A stretch of DNA of 49,556 nucleotides from an uncultured Clostridia bacterium (lineage in GTDB: Bacteria; Bacillota; Clostridia; Oscillospirales; Ruminococcaceae). Shown here in pieces: positions 25,293 through 34,155 of this stretch. Location: assembly GCA_946567425.1 (NCBI GenBank), contig CAMNXF010000019.1, forward strand, positions 1 through 49,556, written 5' to 3'. How positions within the stretch are numbered: the stretch's first letter is position 1; the number at the start of each line of letters is the position of its first letter. The notes under the pieces were generated by a model. The model was not told where the DNA came from, searched no databases, and worked only from the letters and a program-made list of their open reading frames with translations. Both the position numbers and the translations under genes were made by a program.

Positions 25293-26795
25293 TCATCTTC
25301 TTCCCGCGTTCTCGCGCCGCTCGATATTGCGGCGTATTATGTCGAACGGCAGATCCTCTTTTTTTATGTGGTGATTGTAGCGCGGATAACAGTACCCGAA
25401 TTTCACCACGCCGTAAACCGTGACGATCTCGACCTCGTAGCCGTTGTCGAACCACAGGAATTTTTTCGGATTGTAGCTTATGCCCTTTGCGTCCTTGTAG
25501 AAGATACGCTCGTCGGGGCGGTTCTTTTTTGACACAATAAACTCTCTGCCGTTCGCCTTGTAGCGGTATTCCTCGCCCGCTCTCATATATTTAAGAATAA
25601 TAATTACAACAGCTAATGCAATTATCGCCGAAACAATAAGAATATCGTTTCCCGCGCTTAAAAATCCCGTCAACAATGTCCGCCCGCCTTGTGTTAGCCC
25701 CATACGAATATAAAGGAAGATCACAAAGAGCACCCAAGCCAGAAACGGCGCGGCAATAATATACATTATCGTATTGACCTTTTTGGAAAAGGGCGCATGG
25801 AACGTTCCGCTGCTTTGTATATCCTCGACCGAAACTTCTCTTCCGTCGTCGCCGATATATGTCTCGTCGGAGCGGATAACCTTGCCGTCCTTTCCTATGC
25901 TCGGCATATCCGCAGCATAGCCACCCACCGTAGGCGAGACTTTCTCCATGACCTTTGAAATGTCATATTCCGCTTCTATTCCCTCGGGGATAACGGGCGC
26001 GTTTGCAGCGCGCGCTTCCTGTTCGGCTCTGATAGCGCGGGCGGCGCGTGAGATGTTCTTATCCTCTTTTGCAAGGCTCACACCGGGCATTTCCGCGTCC
26101 TTGCCGAGCAGCTCCGCCATGCGGTCGTAAACGTCCTTTTTGCCTTCCTGCGCCTTTGCTATGTCCTCGGAAGATATCGGACGGCTGCTCTCTCCCGCAA
26201 TGTTTCTGCCTGCCTGCTTTGAACGCTCAAGAGCCTCGGCGTGACGCAGCAGCTCCGTGCGCTCCTGAATTATGTAGAACGGCGTGTTCTTCTCGGAGAG
26301 GTAGCCGTCAAATACTATTGCGTACTCTTCCTCCGCGCCGTTAATTTTTATTGTGACGTTATAGCCGCAGACCTTTTTCCCGAGCGACAGGCGCGGCATA
26401 AAATGCACCGTTTGCACGTCCTTGTAGTAAATGGTGCGAATATCGCCGCCGATAGTCAGCGTGAATTTTTCGTCGTTCGCGTCGTATTTGCAGACGTAGC
26501 CGAGCCTTATATAACGCGTCAGCGCGCCGATAACGATTATGCACGCGATAGCGACGACACCGACCGCGAACGCCGAAGCCATTGCGTATATCCCCGCGCC
26601 GCCGGGCATATCCTCCATGCTGCCGCGTATAAAGTCGCGCGTAATAAGGAACGTCACTGCCACCGCGAGTATTCCCGCGGCGATAAACACGGCAATAATC
26701 GGCGTTCCGAATTTATACGGCGCTCTGTACTCGCCGCTTTCACTGAACCCGAACCGCCCTCTGTCATGGGGGTTGGTGTAATTCTTTTCGGTCAA
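25293..26795 (-). CDS. Membrane protein with two tandem (TM-TM-PH-like) units, function unknown
   Basis: 500 residues from a TTG start at 26795 with GGGAG 8 bases upstream. The protein is an internal duplication. Unit 1: two helices (TPIIAVFIAAGILAVAVTFL; VGVVAIACIIVIGAL) then a soluble part with KYDANDEKFTLTI, RTIYYKDVQTVHFMPR and FYIIQERTELL. Unit 2 (from about 340): two helices (IMYIIAAPFLAWVLFVIFL; ILIVSAIIALAVVIIIL) then RYKANGREFIVSKK, ERIFYKDAKGISYNPK and FDIIRRNIERRE. The soluble parts look like small PH-type barrels. A charged cytosolic linker (about 190-335) joins the units. I do not recognise a named family. Own promoter; no operon partner. Confidence 0.75.
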   Translation of the reverse strand: MTEKNYTNPHDRGRFGFSESGEYRAPYKFGTPIIAVFIAAGILAVAVTFLITRDFIRGSMEDMPGGAGIYAMASAFAVGVVAIACIIVIGALTRYIRLGYVCKYDANDEKFTLTIGGDIRTIYYKDVQTVHFMPRLSLGKKVCGYNVTIKINGAEEEYAIVFDGYLSEKNTPFYIIQERTELLRHAEALERSKQAGRNIAGESSRPISSEDIAKAQEGKKDVYDRMAELLGKDAEMPGVSLAKEDKNISRAARAIRAEQEARAANAPVIPEGIEAEYDISKVMEKVSPTVGGYAADMPSIGKDGKVIRSDETYIGDDGREVSVEDIQSSGTFHAPFSKKVNTIMYIIAAPFLAWVLFVIFLYIRMGLTQGGRTLLTGFLSAGNDILIVSAIIALAVVIIILKYMRAGEEYRYKANGREFIVSKKNRPDERIFYKDAKGISYNPKKFLWFDNGYEVEIVTVYGVVKFGYCYPRYNHHIKKEDLPFDIIRRNIERRENAGRR

Positions 26796-26846
26796 CTCAA
26801 AGACTCCCTTTTAAGATGATTGTAAAATAAAAGTATACCTATAATA

Positions 26847-26875
26847 AGTATAACATACCGTCATTTTATTGTCAA
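26847..26875 (-). promoter_or_regulatory. Promoter of the duplicated membrane protein gene
   Basis: Minus strand TTGACA (26870-26875), 17-bp spacer, TATACT (26847-26852). Confidence 0.78.
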
Positions 26876-26930
26876 TATAAATTGCCCAAAAATTTCTCCC
26901 GAAGGCAGTAAAAATTGTGAAGTTTGGGGG

Positions 26931-26959
26931 TTGAATAAATGCCGCAAAAATAATATAAT
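26931..26959 (+). promoter_or_regulatory. Promoter of the cation/proton antiporter
   Basis: TTGAAT (26931-26936), 17-bp spacer, TATAAT (26954-26959), 34 bases before ATG 26994. Confidence 0.78.
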
Positions 26960-26993
26960 AAGTTTGGTAAATTTTAATAAGAGGTGTTTACAA

Positions 26994-28235
26994 ATGGAAG
27001 CATACGAATGCTTTAAAGATTTAGCAATAATAATTATAACCGCGAAGTTGCTTGGTCTTGCCGCGAAGAAGCTGAAAGCCCCGCAAGTCGTCGGGCAAAT
27101 CGCAGCGGGGCTGCTGATAGGTCCGAGCTTACTGGGGTGGGTCGGTCAGTCGGATTTTATAGTTATGCTGGCGGAGATCGGCGTAGTGCTGCTGATGTTC
27201 TCGGCGGGACTGGAGACTAATCTGCGCGAGCTTGTGAAAACGGGACCCGTAGCGCTGACTATCGCGTGCGCGGGAGTGTTCGTGCCGCTTGTTCTGGGCT
27301 GGGCGCTGTATGGGTGCTTTTTCGGGTTTGCTCCTATAGGCTCGGACGAGTTCTTCCGCGGCCTGTTCATAGGCACGATAATGACGGCGACTTCCGTGAG
27401 CATTACCGTTCAAACGCTCCGCGAGCTCGGGCATTTAAAGAGCAAGGTCGGCACGATAATCGTTTCCGCCGCTATCATCGACGACGTTATCGGTATTATC
27501 GTGCTTACGTTCGTCATCGGTTTCAAGTCTGCTGACGCAAAACCCGTTGACGTCGTTATCAAGACGGTTCTGTTTATCGCGTTCAGCTTGGTAGTGGGAT
27601 TTTTGATTTATCTGCTGTTCAAGTTCCTTGACAAACGCTTTTTCCACCACCGCATGATACCGATTTTCGGTCTGGCGCTCTGTTTCTTTATGGCATACTG
27701 CGCGGAGAAATTTTTCGGTATCGCGGACATCACGGGTGCGTACGTCGCGGGGATAATTCTCTGCAACCTGCGCGACGCGGAGTACATCGCGGGCAAAATG
27801 GACATTTCGAGCTATATGTTTTTCGGTCCCGTATTTTTCGCGTCTATAGGGCTTAAAACCAACTTTGACGGTTTCACGCTCAATCTGCTTTGGTTCTCGC
27901 TGGCGTTTGTTGTAGTAGCAATGGCGGCGAAAGTAATAGGCTGCGGACTTATGTCCAAGGTATGGAAATTCAGCGTCAAGGACTCGCTCAAGGTCGGCGT
28001 GGGAATGATGACGCGCGGCGAGGTCGCACTTATCGTCGCACAGAAAGGGCTTGCCGTCGGAATGGTCTCGCCCGAGTACTTCACCTCCGTCATTCTGCTG
28101 ATACTATGCTCATCGGTAGCCTCTCCGATACTGCTGAAGCTGCTGTACAAGGGGGAGGATAAGCCCGACCACACGCTTTCGACCGGCGAGAAAATGGACG
28201 TTGACGAAACCGACGAGGTCTACGCGGAATATTGA
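26994..28235 (+). CDS. CPA2-family cation/proton antiporter
   Basis: 413 residues from ATG 26994 (RBS AAGAGGTG); the frame is open 63 bases further up, but that stretch is the promoter. About twelve membrane helices. Family features: KLKAPQVVGQIAAGLLIGPS at the N-terminus, the IGVVLLMFSAGLET helix, IGTIMTATSVSITVQTLREL, AAIIDDVIGIIVL with the paired acidic residues of the ion site, GIADITGAYVAGIIL, and FFASIGLKTNF. It lacks C-terminal TrkA/RCK domains, so it is NapA-like rather than KefC-like. Likely exchanges Na+ (or K+) for protons. Single-gene unit closed by a terminator. Confidence 0.92.
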   Translation: MEAYECFKDLAIIIITAKLLGLAAKKLKAPQVVGQIAAGLLIGPSLLGWVGQSDFIVMLAEIGVVLLMFSAGLETNLRELVKTGPVALTIACAGVFVPLVLGWALYGCFFGFAPIGSDEFFRGLFIGTIMTATSVSITVQTLRELGHLKSKVGTIIVSAAIIDDVIGIIVLTFVIGFKSADAKPVDVVIKTVLFIAFSLVVGFLIYLLFKFLDKRFFHHRMIPIFGLALCFFMAYCAEKFFGIADITGAYVAGIILCNLRDAEYIAGKMDISSYMFFGPVFFASIGLKTNFDGFTLNLLWFSLAFVVVAMAAKVIGCGLMSKVWKFSVKDSLKVGVGMMTRGEVALIVAQKGLAVGMVSPEYFTSVILLILCSSVASPILLKLLYKGEDKPDHTLSTGEKMDVDETDEVYAEY

Positions 28236-28245
28236 CAATTAAAAG

Positions 28246-28280
28246 AACGGCGCATTATCGGGAAACACGCCGTTTATTTT
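28246..28280. terminator. Bidirectional terminator between antiporter and HAD gene
   Basis: AACGGCG (28246-28252) / CGCCGTT (28268-28274) followed by TATTTTTTAT on the plus strand; the minus strand has CTTTTAATTG after the stem. Confidence 0.8.
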
Positions 28281-28946
28281 TTATCTTGCCGAAAATTTAA
28301 GCAGCTCCGAAATGTTCTCCGCGAATTCCCCGAGCGAAAGCGCGTAGAAGTCCGCAGCCCTTTTCAGCTCCTCCTGATTTTTCTCGCCTACGTCATACAC
28401 GGCAGCAGTTCCGAACCCCGCTTTTTTCGCGGTGCGGACGGCGTGCAGTGAATCCTCAAAAACGATAGTTTCCTCGGGAACTGCGTAGATAAGCTCCGCC
28501 GCCGCGAAAAATACCTCGGGCGACGTTTTCGCGCCGTAATCGGAACAGCTCACCGCTCCGCTGAAAAATTCGCCTATTCCGAGTCTTGCAAGCGCCGAGA
28601 CCGCGAGATTGGTATCGCCCGCCGTCGCTATGCTCATTCGCACACAGTGAGAACGCAGAGCCGCAAGCAGTTTGGGTGCTCCGTCTTTCAAGCTTACCTG
28701 CTCCAGATAAAATTTCTCCGTCATTCGCGTGATATGCCGCGCTATCTCCTCGGGCGAGTAGCTGATATCATATTCGCAACGCAGATACCCTGCCGCCTCC
28801 GGGACAGATAAAGCGCCGAGCTTGTCCGCTAAATCGGGCGCGGGCTTTTTCCCGAGCATTGTAAGATACTGCGCGCCGAGTTTTCTCCACATTTCAGATG
28901 AATCAAAAATAGTTCCGTCCAAGTCAAAAACAGCGTATTTTATCAT
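28281..28946 (-). CDS. HAD-superfamily phosphatase (beta-phosphoglucomutase-like)
   Basis: 221 residues from ATG 28946 (GGAGAGGGGG upstream); a TTG 18 bases earlier is not favoured. Motif I FDLDGTIFDSSEMW (nucleophile Asp and acid/base Asp), motif II SIATAGDTN, motif III region YGAKTSPEVFFAAAE (Lys), motif IV VFEDSLHAVRTAKKAGF. A helical cap lies between motifs I and II as in subfamily IA. Acts on small phosphorylated metabolites; the substrate is not predictable. Follows mntP by 41 bases and may share its transcript. Confidence 0.88.
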   Translation of the reverse strand: MIKYAVFDLDGTIFDSSEMWRKLGAQYLTMLGKKPAPDLADKLGALSVPEAAGYLRCEYDISYSPEEIARHITRMTEKFYLEQVSLKDGAPKLLAALRSHCVRMSIATAGDTNLAVSALARLGIGEFFSGAVSCSDYGAKTSPEVFFAAAELIYAVPEETIVFEDSLHAVRTAKKAGFGTAAVYDVGEKNQEELKRAADFYALSLGEFAENISELLKFSAR

Positions 28947-28987
28947 ATTGCCCCCTCTCCGCAAAGCCGTGCTCCGCTCAATGAATA

Positions 28988-29557
28988 CTATATTCCTCCG
29001 CCTATATGCTCCAAAAAGGTTTTTATGCCGATGACCGTCAACACTATTCCGCCCGCCAGCTCTGCCTTTGCTCCGAGCCTTAACCCTAGCCGCCGTCCGC
29101 CGAGCGCTCCCATAAGCGACAGCACAAACGTCACCGCGCCGATAAACAGTGCCGCGGGAGCGATCGACACCCGTATCGCCGCGAAACTCACGCCGACCAT
29201 TAGCGCGTCAATCGCCGTTGCTGCCGCCTGCATGAGCAGCGCGGTGAAACTCAGGCTCTTGACGGCAGCAGGTTCGTCGCCGTTGATAAGCTCGCGAATA
29301 CTCTCAACGATCATCTTTCCGCCGATAAAGCCGAGCACTCCAAGCGCCAGATAATGGTCGAACGCGCTGAACAGATTCGCAAATCCCGAGCCGAGGAAAT
29401 AACCAAGCACGGGCATAAGCGCCTGAAACAGCCCGAACATAAACGCGATAAGCACCGCTTTTCTGCGCTTCTGCAAATTCAGTCCGTCCGCCAGCGCCAC
29501 CGCAAACGCGTCTGCCGACAGCCCGACCGCTATGAAAAACAATTCAATAAAGGACAT
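28988..29557 (-). CDS. mntP: Manganese efflux pump MntP
   Basis: 189 residues, normal, from ATG 29557 (RBS AGAGGTG). Six membrane helices in two homologous halves. Conserved GLSADAFAVALADGL with the Asp pair of the transport path, FMFGLFQALMPVLGYFLG, GGKMIVESIRE, and ATAIDALMVGVSFA in the second half. It exports Mn2+. A TATAAT box lies at 29579-29584 but no good -35. The yybP-ykoY manganese riboswitch often found upstream of mntP is not recognisable here. Confidence 0.95.
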   Translation of the reverse strand: MSFIELFFIAVGLSADAFAVALADGLNLQKRRKAVLIAFMFGLFQALMPVLGYFLGSGFANLFSAFDHYLALGVLGFIGGKMIVESIRELINGDEPAAVKSLSFTALLMQAAATAIDALMVGVSFAAIRVSIAPAALFIGAVTFVLSLMGALGGRRLGLRLGAKAELAGGIVLTVIGIKTFLEHIGGGI

Positions 29558-29602
29558 AAAATCACCTCTTGTATTTCGATTATACGTCCTTTTGTAAATT
29601 GC

Positions 29603-29704
29603 GGCAGCACCACACAATTACCGACTATCGACTTTGACGTCCGCTTGCTTGCATATTTTCAGTCATCATGCGCAATCGAACGACAATAATTGTGCGGTGC
29701 TGCC
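29603..29704. repeat. 102-bp MITE-like inverted-repeat element between GNAT and mntP
   Basis: Left arm GGCAGCACCACACAATTA (29603-29620) and right arm TAATTGTGCGGTGCTGCC (29687-29704) are complementary over 18 bp with one mismatch, enclosing 66 bases. The right arm ends inside the stop codon of the GNAT gene (29704-29706). No target duplication is visible. Could be a small non-autonomous insertion or a very long stem-loop. Confidence 0.55.
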
Positions 29705-30147
29705 TACTTTGTCAAATCCTCCGACATCACGATCATTTTATCGGAGACCGTAAATCCGCGGCGCTTGTAGTAGCCCTCAGTGCTCTCGCCGCGCTGCGTT
29801 ATCAGGTATACGTTCACGACGCCTATCGCGTTCAGCTCCTCCTTGAGCGCCGAGAGCAGTCTTGAACCGCAGCCGCTCTGCTGATATTCGGGGCGCACGC
29901 AGAATTCCTGTATCTGAAAATGAATGCCGTCGTAAAAATGCTCCTTTTGTCCGAGAATTATCCCGAGCAGTTGTCCGTCCTCGTATGCCGCCTTGCCGAC
30001 AAATGTTCCCGTAGTTATCAGCTCGCCAAGCCGCAGCTTCGCCGTGAGCAGCGTCCAGCGGTCGTTCCACGGCGGCGAGTTGAACACCGACACGAACAGC
30101 TCCGCGTAGGCTCTCACGTCCGCTATATCCATATCCTCAAAGGTCAT
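29704..30147 (-). CDS. GNAT-family N-acetyltransferase
   Basis: 147 residues from ATG 30147, four bases after the tgt stop, with CGAGG as binding site; longer frames run antiparallel through tgt in the wrong frame. GNAT core: LGIILGQKE strand, FQIQEFCVRPEYQQSGCGSRLLSAL containing the acetyl-CoA loop QxxGxG, VNVYLITQRG, and EGYYKRRGF. The substrate is unknown. Part of the tgt operon. Confidence 0.9.
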   Translation of the reverse strand: MTFEDMDIADVRAYAELFVSVFNSPPWNDRWTLLTAKLRLGELITTGTFVGKAAYEDGQLLGIILGQKEHFYDGIHFQIQEFCVRPEYQQSGCGSRLLSALKEELNAIGVVNVYLITQRGESTEGYYKRRGFTVSDKMIVMSEDLTK

Positions 30148-30151
30148 TGCA

Positions 30152-31288
30152 CTAATCCTCGATCTTAGATGCCAACAGCGGCGAATACTTGTTCCGAAAT
30201 TCGGTGAACGTGCCGTTGTCAAGCTCTTCGCAAATTCTGTCCGTGAGCGAATTGTAGAAATAAAGATTATGCAGCACCGCGAGCCGCCCCGCAAGCTGCT
30301 CCCCCGCCTTGAACAGGTGACGGATATACGCGCGAGAAAAATGGCGGCACGCGGGGCAATCGCAGTTCGGGTCAAGCGGACGGTCGTCGGTCTTGTAGCG
30401 CTCGTTGGTCGCGTGCATTATGCCGTTCCATGTGAATACGGTCGCGTGACGCGCGTTGCGCGACGGCATTACGCAGTCGAACATATCTACTCCGCGGTAC
30501 ACCGCTTCGATTATATTCGACGGAGTTCCCACGCCCATAAGATAGCGCGGCTTGTTTACGGGAGCGTAAGGCAGCACGGTATCCAGAATATGATACATAA
30601 CGTCGGTAGGCTCTCCGACCGCAAGTCCGCCGACAGCATAGCCGTCAAGATCCATCTCGCCGATCGCTTTCATGTGCTCGATACGGATATCATCGTAAGT
30701 TCCGCCCTGATTTATCGCGAAAAGAAGCTGCTTGTTGTTGATGGTCTCGGGCAGCGAATTGAGCCGTGTCATCTCCATTTTGCAGCGCTCCAGCCAGCGC
30801 GTCGTGCGAGCCACGGATTGGCGGACGTAATCGACGGGCGCAGGGTTTTCGATGCACTCATCGAATGCCATAGCTATTGTAGAGCCGAGCTTCGACTGTA
30901 TCCGCATACTCTCCTCGGGACCAATGAACAGCCGCTTGCCGTCAATGTGCGAGGCGAAATACACGCCCTCCTCTTTAATTTTACGCAGCTTGGACAAAGA
31001 AAATACCTGAAATCCGCCGCTGTCCGTGAGAATAGGCTTGTCCCAGTTCATAAACTTGTGCAGACCGCCCATTTGATAAACTATATCCTCTCCCGGGCGC
31101 AGGTGCAGATGATATGTATTGCAGAGCGCCACGCGCGTTTTAAGCTCCCGAAGATCCATACAGGATACGCCGCCTTTTATCGCGGCGGCGGTCGCCACGT
31201 TCATGAAAAACGGCGTTTGTATATCTCCGTGCGGAGTGTGGAAAATTCCGCGACGCGCGCTGCCTTCGGTTTTCTTAAGTTCAAACAT
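30152..31288 (-). CDS. tgt: Queuine/preQ1 tRNA-ribosyltransferase
   Basis: 378 residues, full length. Exchanges G34 of Tyr, His, Asp and Asn tRNAs for the queuosine precursor. Catalytic Asp in LTDSGGFQVFSL and the nucleophile Asp in VDMFDCVMPSRNARH; substrate pocket AINQGGTYDDIR (in place of the common GIVQGG) and YAVGGLAVGEP; Zn site CDCPACRHFSRAYIRHLF. RBS GGGAG. Works in the same pathway as QueH at 1656. The Ala-Ile-Asn-Gln start of the pocket loop differs from many bacterial Tgt and may bear on base preference (inference). Confidence 0.96.
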   Translation of the reverse strand: MFELKKTEGSARRGIFHTPHGDIQTPFFMNVATAAAIKGGVSCMDLRELKTRVALCNTYHLHLRPGEDIVYQMGGLHKFMNWDKPILTDSGGFQVFSLSKLRKIKEEGVYFASHIDGKRLFIGPEESMRIQSKLGSTIAMAFDECIENPAPVDYVRQSVARTTRWLERCKMEMTRLNSLPETINNKQLLFAINQGGTYDDIRIEHMKAIGEMDLDGYAVGGLAVGEPTDVMYHILDTVLPYAPVNKPRYLMGVGTPSNIIEAVYRGVDMFDCVMPSRNARHATVFTWNGIMHATNERYKTDDRPLDPNCDCPACRHFSRAYIRHLFKAGEQLAGRLAVLHNLYFYNSLTDRICEELDNGTFTEFRNKYSPLLASKIED

Positions 31289-31452
31289 ATTTGTCTCCCG
31301 ATAAATTTACTTGCCTAATTGTATTGTAACATATTTTAGTTACCGTTTGTAGAGTATTTTGAGAATTTTTAAAAAATTCGGCGATTTAACTATATTTTGA
31401 TATGAGGTTTTGTTATTGTCAACGGATTTGCCACAGCAAAATAATCGCGCTG

Positions 31453-31487
31453 AAAATAAAAGAACGCCCGACATTAAGCGGACGTTC
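31453..31487 (-). terminator. Terminator of rpmB
   Basis: On the minus strand GAACGTCCG / CGGGCGTTC (plus 31479-31487 and 31462-31470; one G-U) with TTTTATTTT after it (31453-31461). Confidence 0.88.
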
Positions 31488-31504
31488 ATTTACTTTTTCC
31501 GAAT

Positions 31505-31693
31505 TTAACCTGCTCTCTGAACAAGCTTGGAACGCAAGCAGCGCGAACAAACATTAACTCTGCAAGGAGTTCCGTTTACGACAGCCTTTACTTTCTTAAC
31601 ATTCGGTTTAAATGTTCTGTTGCTGCGTCTGTGGGAGTGGGAAACCTTGATGCCGAAAGCAACACTCTTGCCGCAGATCTCACATTTAGCCAT
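31505..31693 (-). CDS. rpmB: 50S ribosomal protein L28 (zinc type)
   Basis: 62 residues from ATG 31693. Structural protein of the large subunit. Two CxxC pairs (CEICGK and CSRCLR) mark the zinc-binding form; KVSHSHRRSNRTFKPNVKKV is the family core. The frame is open 14 codons further up but the binding site GGACGGTG favours the internal ATG. Monocistronic, with its own promoter and terminator. Confidence 0.96.
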   Translation of the reverse strand: MAKCEICGKSVAFGIKVSHSHRRSNRTFKPNVKKVKAVVNGTPCRVNVCSRCLRSKLVQRAG

Positions 31694-31740
31694 TATATAA
31701 CACCGTCCTTCCGATAGATATTTTATCAGTAACAAATAAT

Positions 31741-31769
31741 ATTGTACCAGAAATTGACCAAAAATGCAA
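31741..31769 (-). promoter_or_regulatory. Promoter of rpmB
   Basis: Minus strand TTGCAT (31764-31769), 17-bp spacer, TACAAT (31741-31746). Confidence 0.75.
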
Positions 31770-31855
31770 GTAATATTTTAGAAAATTATAAATTTTTGTT
31801 CAATCCCACAATACGGGTGATTTCAACGCTTTGATTTTCTGCGTTTTGCACAATA

Positions 31856-32851
31856 TTAAAGAATAACAAATCCGACCTTTTTCTGAACCTTTTGCAAGGT
31901 CTTGCGGGAGACCTTGTAAGCCTTTTCCGCGCCCTGTTTCATGCAGCTTTCAATGTAGCCCTTATCTGCCGAAATGCGCTTGTATTCCTCCTGCATGGGA
32001 GCGAGCTTGTCCGCAACCGCCTCGCCTACCGCGAGCTTGAAATCGCCATAGCCCTTGCCCTTGAACTCAGCTTCGATCTCGTCAAAGCTCTTGCCCGTGG
32101 CGCCGCTGTAAATCGACATCAGATTGATTATGCCGTCCTTTCCCTCGCGTGCGCAGACCTCGGTCTCACTGTCGGTAACGGCGCGCTTGAACTTGCGGAT
32201 TATCGTGTCGCGGTCGTCGAGCACAGAAACGGACGCGTTGACGTTCTCGTCCGACTTAGACATCTTTTTTGTCGGCTCTTGGAGAGACATTACCTTTGCC
32301 GTAGCCTTGGTGATATATCCTTCGGGCATGGTGAAAACGTCGCCGTAAATTCCGTTGAAGCGCTGGCAGATATTACGCGCAAGCTCCAGATGCTGCATCT
32401 GGTCGACCCCGACGGGCACCATATCCGCCTGATACAGCAGAATATCCGCAGCCATAAGCACGGGATACGTAAACAGCCCCGCATTGATGTTGTCGGGGTG
32501 CTTTGCGGATTTGTCCTTGAACTGGGTCATTCTTGACAGCTCGCCGAACTGGGTGTAGCAGTTGAGCAGCCACGCAAGCTCCGAGTGGTGGGGATTGTGG
32601 CTCTGCACGAAAAGCGTCGACTTTTCGGGATCGAGCCCCGACGCTATCAGCAGCGCGTAGCTTTCCTTTATCTGCGCGCGCAGCTTTACGGGGTCTTGCC
32701 GCACGGTGAGCGAATGCAGATCGGCTACTCCGTAGGTGCAGTCGAATTCCTCCTGCATTTTTATCCAATTGCACATCGCGCCGAAATAGTTGCCAATATG
32801 CGGCGTGTTGGTGGGTTGGATAAGGCTTAATATTTTCTTTTTCTGTTCCAT
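31856..32851 (-). CDS. trpS: Tryptophanyl-tRNA synthetase
   Basis: 331 residues, class I synthetase of normal length. HIGH-type motif QPTNTPHIGNYFGA, KMSKS motif KKMSKSD, and VLMAADILLYQADMVPVGVDQ with the tryptophan pocket Asp. Charges tRNA-Trp. Only 21 bases separate it from the aminotransferase gene upstream, so the two are co-transcribed and there is no room for a T-box leader. Confidence 0.96.
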   Translation of the reverse strand: MEQKKKILSLIQPTNTPHIGNYFGAMCNWIKMQEEFDCTYGVADLHSLTVRQDPVKLRAQIKESYALLIASGLDPEKSTLFVQSHNPHHSELAWLLNCYTQFGELSRMTQFKDKSAKHPDNINAGLFTYPVLMAADILLYQADMVPVGVDQMQHLELARNICQRFNGIYGDVFTMPEGYITKATAKVMSLQEPTKKMSKSDENVNASVSVLDDRDTIIRKFKRAVTDSETEVCAREGKDGIINLMSIYSGATGKSFDEIEAEFKGKGYGDFKLAVGEAVADKLAPMQEEYKRISADKGYIESCMKQGAEKAYKVSRKTLQKVQKKVGFVIL

Positions 32852-32872
32852 TTTATGTTATCTCCTTAAACT

Positions 32873-34060
32873 TCAGTTAAAAAATTCCTTGGCACATTTG
32901 CCCAGGATTTCCACTCCGCGGTCTATCTGCTCGTCGGTCGGGGTGGAGAAGTTCAGTCTGAACGAATGCGAAACGCCGTTTTCGTCCGCGAGGAACGCAT
33001 TTCCCGGCACGACTGCGACCTTTTGGCGAACGACTTCAGTGCAGAACGTGTTCATATCATATTTTTCGGGGATCGTCGCCCAGATAAACAGACCACCCTC
33101 GGGCTCGGAGTATGTAACGCAGTCGGGCATTTCCGCGTGCAGAGCATCCGCCATACGCCTGTATTTCGCGCGGTAAACGCCCTGCAGACGTTTAAGGTGT
33201 TCGCCGAAATCGACGGTTGTGACGAATTTATACGCGAGCATCTGCGCCCATATATTCGTGTGGACGGTGCTGGTCTGCAGCCCGACGACCGCTTTCTGAA
33301 CAAGCTCGGCAGCTCCGCAGAGATAACCGACACGCAGCCCCGGGGCAAGCACCTTCGAGAACGTTCCCGCATACAGCACATTGTTCGTTTTGTCTAGCGA
33401 TTTGAGGCTCGGGACGGGCGTTCCCGCAAAACGCAGGTCGCCGTAGGGGTTGTCCTCGAGAACGTATATGCCGTACTTCTTGGCAAGCTCCAGCACCGCT
33501 TTTCTGCGTTCGAGCGTCGTCGTATTGCCCGTCGGGTTCTGGAAGTTCGGTATCGTGTAGAGGAATTTCGTGTTCGGCTCGCCTTTGAGCGCCTCCTCCA
33601 GCCGTTCGGGGATTATCCCGTCCTTGTCAGCGGCAACTCCCGCGAGCCGCACGCCGTAGCTTCTGAACGCGTTCAGTGAGCCGATGAAGCTCGGGTCCTC
33701 GCACAAAATAACGTCGCCCTCGTTGCAGAGTATCTTCGCAGTAGTCTCAATCGCTTGCTGCGCGCCCGCCGTCACTATGACCATATCGTTTTCCGCGAAC
33801 AAATCCTTGGAGCGCAGATCGGCTTCAAGCCACCTGCGTAGCGGCATATAGCCCTCGGTGACCGAGTATTGCAGCGCGTTTACGGGCTCGTTAGCGAATA
33901 TTTCCGCAGAGAGCCTTGCTATCGTATCCACGGGGAACGCCTCGGGCGCGGGATTTCCCGCCGCGAAGCTGATCACCTCGGGGTCGGCGGTGAACTTCAG
34001 TATCTCGCGTATTGCCGACGGCGCAAGCCCCGCGACCTTATTTGAAAAGGGTTTCAGCAT
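32873..34060 (-). CDS. PLP-dependent class I/II aminotransferase (LysN / 2-aminoadipate type)
   Basis: 395 residues from ATG 34060 (GGGAGG upstream). Fold type I transaminase: GAQQAIETTAKILCNEGD, IPNFQNPTGNTTTLERR, EDNPYGDLRF, and the PLP Lys in AGTFSKVLAPGLRVGY; Arg binding the substrate carboxylate in HSFRLNFSTP. Similar enzymes act on aromatic amino acids, 2-aminoadipate or branched-chain amino acids; exact donor unknown. Co-transcribed with trpS, which makes an aromatic substrate plausible but not shown. Confidence 0.9.
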   Translation of the reverse strand: MLKPFSNKVAGLAPSAIREILKFTADPEVISFAAGNPAPEAFPVDTIARLSAEIFANEPVNALQYSVTEGYMPLRRWLEADLRSKDLFAENDMVIVTAGAQQAIETTAKILCNEGDVILCEDPSFIGSLNAFRSYGVRLAGVAADKDGIIPERLEEALKGEPNTKFLYTIPNFQNPTGNTTTLERRKAVLELAKKYGIYVLEDNPYGDLRFAGTPVPSLKSLDKTNNVLYAGTFSKVLAPGLRVGYLCGAAELVQKAVVGLQTSTVHTNIWAQMLAYKFVTTVDFGEHLKRLQGVYRAKYRRMADALHAEMPDCVTYSEPEGGLFIWATIPEKYDMNTFCTEVVRQKVAVVPGNAFLADENGVSHSFRLNFSTPTDEQIDRGVEILGKCAKEFFN

Positions 34061-34098
34061 ATTATTACCTCCCGTTTTTTGCCTTTGCATACATTGTA

Positions 34099-34127
34099 AT
34101 TATACCACATTTCTGCGGATTTGTAAA
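34099..34127 (-). promoter_or_regulatory. Promoter of the aminotransferase-trpS operon
   Basis: Minus strand TTTACA (34122-34127), 17-bp spacer, TATAAT (34099-34104). Confidence 0.78.
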
Positions 34128-34155
34128 GACCGCCGCGGAAATTTATTGTAAAATC

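Noticed and set aside
29558..29700. yybP-ykoY manganese riboswitch before mntP
   Set aside because: The leader is only about 140 bases and mostly filled by the inverted-repeat element; no riboswitch core was recognised.
32852..32872. T-box leader before trpS
   Set aside because: Only 21 bases separate trpS from the upstream gene.
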